From Beroe forskalii (Eukaryota; Ctenophora; Nuda; Beroida; Beroidae), in contig WFMF01000262.1 in NCBI GenBank assembly GCA_011033025.1, positions 62,001 to 126,000 on the forward strand: 64,000 nt of DNA, read 5' to 3'. Shown piece after piece: positions 55,481-64,000 of the stretch. A program made the translations under genes and the position numbers. Position 1 is the first letter of the stretch, and every line of letters begins with the position of its first letter. The notes below the pieces were generated by a model that searched no databases, had not been told where the DNA came from, and worked only from the letters and a program-made list of their open reading frames with translations.

Positions 55481-56830
55481 AAGAATTATTCTTCAGAGAA
55501 CTATTCTTCAAGAAACGTGCGCGGGCGCACAATTCTTCAGAGAAGAAAAGTGCGCACAATTCTTCAGAGAAGAAAAGTGCGCACAATTCTTCAGAGAAGA
55601 AAAGTGCGCACAATTCTTCGGAGAACAAAAGTGCGCACAATTCTTCGGAGACCAAAAGTGTGCACAATTCTTCAGAGAAGAAAAGTGCGCACAATTCTTC
55701 AGAGAAGAAAGCTGCACAAAATTCTTCAGAGAAGAAAACTGCGCAAAATTCTTCAGAGAAGAAAACTGCGCAAAATTCTTCAGAGAAGAAAACTGCGCAA
55801 AATTCTTCAGAGAAGAAAAGTGCGCACAATTCTTCAGAGAAGAAAAGTGCACACAATTCTTCAGAGAAGAAAAGTGCACACAATTCTTCAGAGAAGAAAA
55901 GTGCGATCAATTCTTAAGAGAAAAGTGCGCACAATTCTTCAGAGAAGTGCGCAAAATCCTACAGAGAAGAAAATTGATCTCGACACAATTCTTCAAAAGT
56001 AAAATGCTCACAATTCTTCAGAGAAGAAAAGTGCGCACAATTCTTCAGAGAAGAAAAGTGCGCAAAATTCTTCAGAGAAGAAAAGTGCGCAAAATTCTTC
56101 AGAGAAGAAAAGTGCGCAAAATTCTTCAGAGAAGAAAAATGCGCACAATTCTTCAGAGAAGAAAAGTGCGCAAAATTCTTCAGAGAAGAAAAGTGCGCAC
56201 AATTCTTCAGAGAAGAAAAGTGCGCACAATTCTTCAGAGAAGAAAAGTGCGCACAATTCTTCAGAGAAGAAAAGTGCGCACAATTCTTCAGAGAAGAAAA
56301 GTGCGCACAATTCTTCAGAGAAAAAAAGTGCGCACAATTCTTCAGAGAAGAAAAGTGCGCACAATTCTTCAGAGAAGAAAAGTGCGCACAATTCTTCAGA
56401 GAAGAAAATTGCGCACAATTCTTCAGGGGAAAAAAGGTGCACAATTCTTCAGAAAAAAGCGCACATTATCCAGAGAAGAAAAAGGTGCCCAATGCTTCAG
56501 AGAAAAATGCGCGCATAAAAAGCGCACAATTATTCAGAGTGAAGTAGGCAATATTCTTCAGAAATAAATGCACACAATGCTTCAGTAATTTTTGAGTAAA
56601 AACTGAAAGCGCGCAAATCTTCAAAGAATCAAAGTTGAAAATCGTCAAAAACGCTTCATCGAAGAAGAGTGTGCACAAAATACACTTAAGTTTGCAAAGA
56701 AAAGTGCACACAATTATAGAATTTTTCAGTGAAGAAAAGCGCGCACAATTATTCAGAGAAGAAAAGCACGTAAAATTCTTCAGCAAAGAAAAGTGCGCAC
56801 GATTCTTCAGCGAAAAAAGTGCGCACTAGT
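55481..56830. repeat. Satellite array 2: 27-bp unit TTCTTCAGAGAAGAAAAGTG
   Basis: About 33 regular units of TTCTTCAGAGAAGAAAAGTG plus CGCACAA, then degenerate units to 56830. The core TTCTTCAGAGAAGAA is the reverse complement of the core of array 1, so the two arrays form a large inverted pair. A 27-bp unit without stops gives long frames on both strands (up to 400 residues), which are not genes. Confidence 0.93.
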
Positions 56831-59561
56831 CGACAGCAAAGGAAAGTGCTGGTAGATGGACATTGGACATTGCTTACCCAAAACCTAGGCAATTCAAATG
56901 TGATTCTCATAGATATTGCATAATGAAGGCTTTTGTTCAAATGGGATACATACCAAAATTTGTCTAACTCTATCTAAGTTTGCTGCAACGTAAAAAGACG
57001 CTTTTCGCGATCTGGGGTATAAATATAACCCCTGTTTCGAAAGTGTCCACTGTCCAGTGTAAGAAATTAACCCAGCAGAATTGGTGTAAGGAGCAAGAGT
57101 TTTGCGCCATTAGACCTTATATAGGGGTGGAGTTAACGTCTCCAGCACTCAACTAGTCAAAGTGTATTGATCTGTCTTTATGTTTGCGACATTATGCTCC
57201 CTGTTTCGTTTGTTATCTATTTTAATATAACGAGGCCTATTCAGGTAGGCCATGCGTATCACTCCATTTATATTATTACGTCATCGCATTAATCGAGCAA
57301 AAATTGAGGTATGATTTTGGAAGAAGAAGGATTCGCCTGCTCTTGTTGTTAGACCAAGGGCCATTACAGAAAGCGATGGATATTTCACCTCACAACACTT
57401 ATTATCCTGCACTGTAAAACATAATAAGATTTCAACAAGTTGGAATTATAATTTAAAGCAAAAATCGGGATTTTTTGTCGAAAAGTTAAATTTCTTGGCG
57501 CAATAGGTCGCAAATTATCTACGAAAAGACGCAATTTTCGAAATTAAATTAATATTTCGAAAATCTTGACAGGCAAAAGATAACAATGGATTAAGATATT
57601 CTTTTTTAAATAATGAAATTTAAACAATATACATCAGAATAATCATTATCAATCCTGTCATAAAGAATCAAATTCAATCCGCTGAAAGGGTCGGATGAAA
57701 TCCTATCGAAATCTTAAATCAATGTTCTATTCTTCTACACTTTCCACTGAGTCTAAATTAAAATTCCCACGTTAAAATCAAAATGAGAGAGCCATGAATA
57801 AATGGTGAAAGTTACAGCTTTTGTCCACTTGAGACTTGAGTCATTCGAACCATTTGAAATGGACATGGGTAAAAGATCCATTGATCATTTCATTCATATC
57901 CATTGCATTGTGTACATTGTGCTAATTGTGTTAAATGAAACAATAGGTGTTATGCTTTTTGCCTTTAACAATGGATCCCCAATGAATACTTGTTTCGAAC
58001 GAAACTCTGGAATTTTGACGTCCAGTGGGGTTTCATTCACACGATGCACTTGATGGAACCATGGAAAGATTAGCTCAACTCTTATGAATTTTTATTTTTA
58101 AGCTTGATAATAATAAGTAAATCAAAAAAGTATCCTTTAAAGTTTAACAATTTTTAAGAAGAAGTCCCAATTCATAAACGACAGAATTTCAAACATTTAA
58201 CAACGAAAATGTTGAGCCAAACTGGATTAATTGCTTAAACTTCATATTATGTCTGTAGTATTGACTCAAAGAATTGGAGGCTATTAATTGGAGAATTTGG
58301 ATACTTGCAAAAATGAAATGAGTAATGACACTGCGATAACGCAAACAGATGCAAAGTGGCTAATCTTAACGTATAGGACAAAGGTAATTGAGCTACCAAT
58401 GTACAGCTTCATTTATCTTGACCAATGAAAATTTCACTAAAACAATTTTACTGTTCATGAGATTTAGTTAATTGCATTTAGTAACTTGACCCAGTAGTAA
58501 TGATTATAAACCTGCAATTTTGATACTTAGATACTTGCGTTACTTAGTTATCTAATTCTGATGCAAATATTAGGGCCCCAATCTACCAGTACCATTTTAT
58601 TCTTCCAAAATCTGTAATCCTTCTTCAACTGCTAGGCAGTACCTAGATTCTCTAACCGTACATCGTGAAAAGGAGTACAATATGCGCCAGTTTCACGGTT
58701 GGCTCAGAGTACCTATCATGTTAGATAATAGTATCATGTAAGATACTTTCAGCTCCTTCTACCCTACGGTATGAAACTTTACAGTTACTTCACGCCCAAG
58801 AACTCTGAACTGCGAAACAAGGAAAAAATTTAACATTTTCTCCTACAATTTTGAATGGTTGTGCACATCTAGTTCGACAGCTTTACTCGCAAAATGTCAG
58901 TATTCAAATCGCTCACCTCAATCCATATACCAATTAAATCGATGATGCAGAATTACCAAAGTGTATTCACAATATGATGTTTCGACCTTACTACGTTGTA
59001 TAAAAATCATCAATCAAGGAGTAGGCCGTTCAGCGTCACCGAATAACATTCCAAAACATGGGTAATCACGTCACCCTCAACCTCGTCAATGATCCGTTTC
59101 ACCAAGTCCAGATGCCAGAGCAGGTGCATTTATGAAGTACATATGGTGGCTATAAATCGCAGTTACAGCTGATGTAATTAATTAGTAACACCTACGGTGC
59201 TTGTTGGACCAACTCCATGTATTATTTTACGATCAGGACCTATGTTCTGGTAGGAATCTTAGTACCTACATTCTGCGTCTTTACGTTACTCGCATGATCT
59301 TCGGATGTAAAACTTTTATTGATTTGCTCTGCTTTGTGTACATGTATTTTCAATACATCATTAACCTTAATGAAACGAGGAATCGTCTGTAATCCCTTGC
59401 TTGTTCTGGGTCTAACCCCTCACTACTCCAATCGATTGGCAGTAGAATCTCAGTATTTGAGTTTAAGATAGATCATTGCTCTCCCTAGATATTAGATATA
59501 TATTATTACTTGATCCATCTATTGCTGAACATTACCTCTACCAACATATAGAAATAAAGCA
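56831..59561. other. No gene seen between satellite 2 and thioredoxin
   Basis: AT-rich. Frames at 57802-58053 and 59201-59392 have no recognisable motif. The thioredoxin promoter presumably lies in the last few hundred bases; no TATA or known motif is clear. Confidence 0.4.
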
Positions 59562-60626
59562 ATGATCAGAGTCAAGGACCTGTCCCACTTCCAGAAGATA
59601 CTTCAGACCATGAGTTTCAAGCAGGTCCTGGTCGTCAAGTTCTCAGCGGACTGGTGCGGGCCCTGCCGGCAGATAGCTAAGTTCTACGATAAGCTCGAGA
59701 GGAAGTTCCCATCCATCGTGTTTGTCCAGGTGGGTTATAGGCATTTAAGAAATAGAGAAATGAAACTGTTATTTAATCATTCATCAAATAGGGTTAAAGA
59801 TAATTTGGGATTGATGCAGGTGATACCTAGGACCGTATAATAAGAGAAAAATAAGTGTATGATCAGTCAGTATTCTCATGAAGGTTCAGAAGGGGCTTTC
59901 AGCCTTTAACTTATGTGTGTTAAGAGAAGTGTGTTAAGAAAAGGTAGTAAGTGCATGATCAGTCATTATTAAGGTTTAAAATTGGCTTCCAGCCTTTCAC
60001 TTATGACCCCTCAGTGTGACGTGGATATAGCTCCAGCAGTGGCCACAGAAGAGGGGATCACATGTCTACCAACCATTTCTAGTAAGAAGTCTTATGAACT
60101 TAAAACTTTGGTACAAAAAGTTACAACCAATTTCATGAAATAATACTAACTGCAATCTCAGTTATCAGAAACAGCGCACTGCTACAACAAATAATACTAA
60201 CTGCAATGTCTGCTCATCAGTGACAAGCTAAGGTTTAGGTAGTGAAAACTCAAAACAATGATCTGAAACTCTTTTAATGGTTCTGTTGCTGTCCCCAACC
60301 ACTCGAAAGCGATGCGAAATGGGACGCAACAGGACAAAAGTAAACTCTTTTTACTTCCCATTTCTCATTTGATGAGCTGTTTTTTACTGATGAGCACACA
60401 TCCTTGAGCATGCACAGTGAAAAATCCTTGAACCAGATCAGATAAACTCCCAGTACACCTAAGGAGAACAGAGGTAATAATGAAGTTTAAAATGTCTTTA
60501 ATTTCAGGTTACAAAGATGGAACTAAGGTGGAGAGCTTCATGGGAGCAAATGTGGAGAAGTTGACTGAATTCTGTGTCAGAATGTCGGGCACTTCCTGTA
60601 GCACGTCACAGAAAAACACTTCTTAG
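59562..60626 (+). CDS. TXN: Thioredoxin, three exons
   Basis: Small dithiol oxidoreductase that reduces protein disulfides and is recycled by thioredoxin reductase, here of cytosolic type (no signal or transit peptide). Exons: 59562-59729 (phase 0), 60015-60081 (phase 1), 60508-60626; acceptors CCCCTCAG and TTTCAG. The product has 117 residues (usual about 105-107), with a short Ser/Thr/Cys-rich tail. The active site WCGPC has its cysteines at 32 and 35, exactly the animal numbering. CLPT supplies the cis-Pro with a Cys at the position of the extra animal Cys73, and YKDGTKVESFMGANVEKL matches the last strand and helix. Residue 26, normally a buried Asp, is Lys (VVKFSADWCGPC). Intron 1 is in frame but not coding. 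Confidence 0.93.
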
Positions 60627-62090
60627 CAAATACTGAACTTACAAGCATGTGCTGACAATAAGATAATGTGGAAAGAGTGATATTAGTTCTTTTGCAATTT
60701 TTAAACGAAAAATCCAGATGTATTTCGGTATAATTTTCAGAATCGAATGCCATGATATTGACCGAATGTATCGATATTTTATTATTAATTGTAATATGAC
60801 TTTTATCATGAAGCTATCAAGTGATTAAGATTTCAGAGGATAGGGTCCTTCCTAAAATTCTAACCCTCTACCCATATCTATCCTCCAATTTACAAATGAT
60901 TGTTAAATGTTTTAAACGTTCTAAAGTTAAATCGCGGACCTGTCGACAGGAACAAAAGTTACGATTTGAACTGATGCGACTGGCATAATAGTGGCACTTT
61001 TATGAATACTATGTGTAGCATAAACTTGTTTCATAGATCAATGGATGTTTTATTTTGAAGGGTCTTTTTTCCATGATTATTCAATACACGTTAAAAATTT
61101 CCCAACAAAAATTTGCATATAAACGTCATGATAAAAGTGATGTTAGAAACCCCACAGTGACCCTCACCCCATTCCTCGATACCGGTATTACTGATACAAC
61201 CACATGTGTGTTCTAACTTCTACTGCCAGTCAGATAGGACAGCAGTTTATAGAGTTTACATTGGCGAGTGTTTGTTATTGTGTGAGCTGACTTTAACTGA
61301 TGCTTGTTGTCGTAAGACTAACCAGAGCGGGTTGTTGAGTTGCTTGTTTGTTGTTCTAGGAGCTAATGATACCATCGATAGGAAGGTTATTGGTTTGGTG
61401 TTGAGTGGGTATCATTGGTTTGTTGTCTTAGGAGCTGGCATTGCAAGACATATGACCGGAATGTGGTGACTACTAACAAGAGGCCTGCAGTGGACAATGT
61501 TATGACGAACAATCACTTTTTGCTCCTTAGCCGCGGAACTTGGGGGTAAATTGCATAAATACATAAAAGCCATAAATACACGGAAAAGACCTGTTTATTG
61601 TCTGTATACTGCCATTATCCTTAGCGTTTATATTCCATGTTTAAATCGAAACATACGAACCTTATCCGCCGCGCGCGCCTAGTGAGCACCTTCAGCGGTG
61701 GAATTTAAAGTCGGTTTTAATAATGCAGGATGAACTTGCTGCCGATTCTAAACCCTGCGCAACCCGTGTGAGTGTGTGTCTGTCTGTGTTTGAGTGTGTC
61801 CGTCTGTGTGTGTGTGTGTGTGCCGAGGTTGACTCCGACAGAATGCCTGATCATTGATATAATTGGAGCGCTCTCCTTGATTCTGCCAACATATACCGCT
61901 CCCCTGCTGTGCACTACTGCACTCTCCCACTAATTATAAATCATCAGCTGTTGCACGAATTATTTTATAAAATTCATCTTTACAACGTGTACAAGAGCTG
62001 ACATTTCTTTAGTCAGCAAAATACTTAATGATTGCAGGCAATAAACCTGGTCCCCAAATATTTTCAGATTCCCAAAGAGAGGGAGAGCCC
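60627..62090. other. Thioredoxin 3' flank; no gene seen
   Basis: AT-rich, with a GTGTGTCTGTCTGTGTTTGAG-type microsatellite at about 61768-61822. Open frames on both strands run into the microsatellite or lack motifs. Confidence 0.45.
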
Positions 62091-62115
62091 AGCATTCCCA
62101 CATGGCCGTTACGGT

Positions 62116-62343
62116 CACGTGACACGAGATCAACCAATCGCTTTAATCCCGACTAATAATTATCTGGAAGCAGCTCCTTCCTTTCCCCCTTCCTCATTGC
62201 CTGACCACCCCAAGGGTTATTCCGGCGGTTCTAGATTCCCTGATTCCCGGCTCAGCTCAGTACAATTATATAGGAATAGTGCGGCCTTGTAGTCTACCCA
62301 GTTACCATGGCAACTGTGCGGTAGTGGGTGCGTCACGTGACGC
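62116..62343. promoter_or_regulatory. Promoter-like cluster: E-box, CCAAT, RFX X-box, CACGTG palindrome
   Basis: CACGTG at 62116-62121 and CCAAT at 62134-62138. A textbook RFX X-box, GTTACCATGGCAAC, lies at 62301-62314. The 14-bp perfect palindrome GCGTCACGTGACGC (E-box with flanking CRE half-sites) is at 62330-62343. X-boxes of this form are bound by RFX factors, often at ciliary genes. No gene is identified next to it, so the target may start to the right of the window. Confidence 0.55.
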
Positions 62344-62469
62344 AGGCATGTGCTACGTATAGCCTACCGTCAATTAAATTGACTGGTAATTACCAGCAAC
62401 CAAGCAAACCGCAGAGCTGTCACACAATCCAGAGGTAAGGCAGAGGAAACTGGCTTGTGTGCGTGGTAC

Positions 62470-62690
62470 GTGTGTACTTGCACTGTGGGGGGGTGGCCGA
62501 GTCAAGGGGGGGGAGGGAAGGAAGGGAAAGGTAGCTAAAGCAGGGAGTTTGGATGGTAGCAGGGGGTTGCGGGTGACAGGGGTAGCTATACCAGGGGGTG
62601 GTAACCGGTAACAGGGGGTGGGGGATGTACTTGTAGCTATAGCAGGGAGTTTTGGTGGAAGCAGGGGGTGAGTTGCAGCCAAGCTGCGCC
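62470..62690. repeat. G-rich AGCAGGGGGT low-complexity repeat
   Basis: Imperfect units GTAGCTATAGCAGGGAGTT and GGTAACAGGGGGTGG with long G runs. Proline-rich frames on the minus strand are artefacts. Confidence 0.7.
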
Positions 62691-63100
62691 TGATAGTGAT
62701 GTAAGCTTGGGATGGTCGATGAAAGGGGGTTACAGCAAAGTCTATTAAAGTATTAAGTGTTGGTGGGTTAGTGGAATGATGTAATTTTATCGAAGGCCTG
62801 CAATTCGACCAAGTGTGAGGTGCCCCATGCTACATGCTTCTCTAAATCTCTCAGCTCAACATGCTCACTGGCTACTGATAAGCGATAATTAAACAGAGCA
62901 ATTCTCACAGAACAGTGTTCCCATTATTATTTTCTCTCGAAGTCTAAAGCGTTAATCACAGACACCATCATGTACAAATTCCTTAGCCGTGGATCACTTT
63001 TACTGTACTATATTACAGTTTGTGGAGACTTTTCCATGAGGGCCACTGCCAATATACCGCTAGGTGCAAGAGAAGAAGAGATTTGTTGGAGGTACGCGAG

Positions 63101-63215
63101 CCAATCACAAACGAGGGAAATGATAATCGTTAACCAATCGCAATCGGTTACAGTGGGAAATCACGTGATCGTTATCAACCAATAAGAAGACGGAACATTA
63201 TCAGCGTCAACCAAT
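63101..63215 (+). promoter_or_regulatory. Cluster of four CCAAT boxes with a CACGTG
   Basis: CCAAT on the + strand at 63101, 63134, 63179 and 63211 (spacing 33, 45, 32) with CACGTG at 63162. Multiple same-strand CCAAT boxes about three helical turns apart are typical of NF-Y promoters. GCAGTGAGGGAGGGGCTGGG (GC box-like) follows. A transcription start would be expected shortly downstream. No gene is recognised in the remaining 800 bp. Confidence 0.55.
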
Positions 63216-63564
63216 GGCAGTGAGGGAGGGGCTGGGAATGATAGGAAAGTGGTGTATTGTACGAGTGTATGAGACAGGTGTTTCAAGAATACTGCTAAGT
63301 TTTACCGAAGCAGCGCCCTCAATACCGTGTTAGAAAATATTACAATACCGCCAGTGATTATCATTTAAATTTATTAAAAGGAAATATTATTTATCGCGTT
63401 TGTAATAAAACGCGTATTTCTATGCGACATTATTGACTGATGATAATTTCCCAAATTTATGATTATGAAACTAATAGTGGTACCAAAGAATCGCAGATCC
63501 AGCAGATATTCATGGTTTCTTGAGAATTCTTATCTGATAAAATCAATGGAATCCAGTTAGAGCA

Positions 63565-63595
63565 TATGTAGATATGCCTAAGGCATATCTACATA
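63565..63595. repeat. 31-nt odd palindrome
   Basis: TATGTAGATATGCCT and AGGCATATCTACATA are exact inverted copies around one central base. Probably a small MITE core or chance hairpin; a short structured RNA is possible. Confidence 0.8.
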
Positions 63596-64000
63596 CATAC
63601 TTATTGGCCATTACTATAATTAACCATCTGTGTCTAGTCAATTGCCACTCTTTTCATCATATCAATCTGGATCCATTTAGAGACAGGGTTGTCGTTTGAT
63701 GTGGTAATTCAGCTTGCACCTGATGACTAGATGACATAGGTGTTAGGGTTATTACTATACGTCATGACTGCTGCTTTGGTGATAATCAAAATAATTATTT
63801 ATGCAGTCTTGTTTCCGCAGCAAAATTTGAAATTGGGGAAGTGGACAAATAAACATTAAATTGGAAGCAAAAGAAGATGAGAATTGAGAAAGGGAGTCAA
63901 ATGGTTTCACAGAAACAAAAATCCAAAAATTTTCATTTTGATTCATTCAATTGGCTTCATCAGTTAAATGCAACCTTCATTATTTTTACACTTTAAGGGC
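63596..64000. other. No gene seen at window end
   Basis: AT-rich; short unsupported frames only. Confidence 0.4.

Noticed and set aside
55258-56567. 219- and 400-residue plus-strand frames, and minus-strand frames, in satellite array 2
   Set aside because: A 27-bp unit keeps all frames open; several overlapping frames on both strands are equally long, so none is evidence for a gene.
62032-62292. 86-residue frame with a possible acceptor TATTTTCAG and a proline/serine-rich sequence
   Set aside because: Overlaps the CACGTG/CCAAT/X-box cluster and has no partner exon or known domain; promoter DNA explains it better.
62970-63185. 71-residue frame starting MYKFLSRGSLLLYY with a signal-peptide look
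   Set aside because: Its 3' half is the CCAAT-box cluster; no homologous motif.
1-64000. tRNA, rRNA or snRNA genes
   Set aside because: None recognised by eye in either strand; a covariance-model scan (tRNAscan-SE, Infernal) would be decisive.

Overview
This is animal (metazoan) nuclear DNA. Genes are split by GT-AG introns, the sequence is AT-rich, and the space between exons is crowded with minisatellites, small inverted-repeat transposons (MITE-like) and broken non-LTR retrotransposons. I cannot name the species. The compact CRTC gene and the repeat content fit an invertebrate, and a sponge, cnidarian or similar lineage is plausible but not shown.

Two complete genes can be modelled exon by exon. 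The first is a CREB-regulated transcription coactivator (CRTC/TORC): 12 exons on the + strand from 29705 to 49323, 393 residues, with every exon phase closing. It has the N-terminal CREB-binding helix, a SIK/14-3-3-type serine site, an SLPDL motif and an acidic C-terminus. The second is a cytosolic-type thioredoxin: 3 exons on the + strand, 59562-60626, 117 residues, with a WCGPC active site. An isolated first exon of an APEX2/ExoIII-type AP endonuclease lies at 18109-18232 (+).

The main structural feature is a large inverted duplication. The first half of the CRTC locus (27237-37340, arm A, +) is repeated in reverse at 1630-13172 (arm B, -), with about 14 kb between the arms. In arm B, CRTC exons 1-6 are intact and essentially identical to arm A. 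Exon 7 has lost five bases net, so copy B could make at most a truncated CRTC. Each arm carries private insertions with target-site duplications or inverted ends: a LINE fragment, a 1.1-kb element and a 0.2-kb element in A, and elements of about 1.9 and 2.6 kb in B.

By region: 1-1.6 kb holds dispersed repeats; 1.6-13.2 kb is arm B; 13.2-27.2 kb is a spacer of nested foldback elements, MITEs, short-period arrays, the APEX2-like exon and an RT pseudogene; 27.2-37.3 kb is arm A with CRTC exons 1-7; 37.5-47.9 kb contains introns 7 and 8 with a 0.74-kb palindrome; 47.9-49.3 kb has CRTC exons 9-12, with a 33-bp minisatellite that copies a splice donor; 51-57 kb is satellite DNA, including two long arrays in opposite orientation that share a 15-bp core; 59.5-60.6 kb is the thioredoxin gene; 62.1-63.2 kb holds a promoter-like cluster (RFX X-box, CACGTG, CCAAT boxes) whose gene probably lies outside the window.
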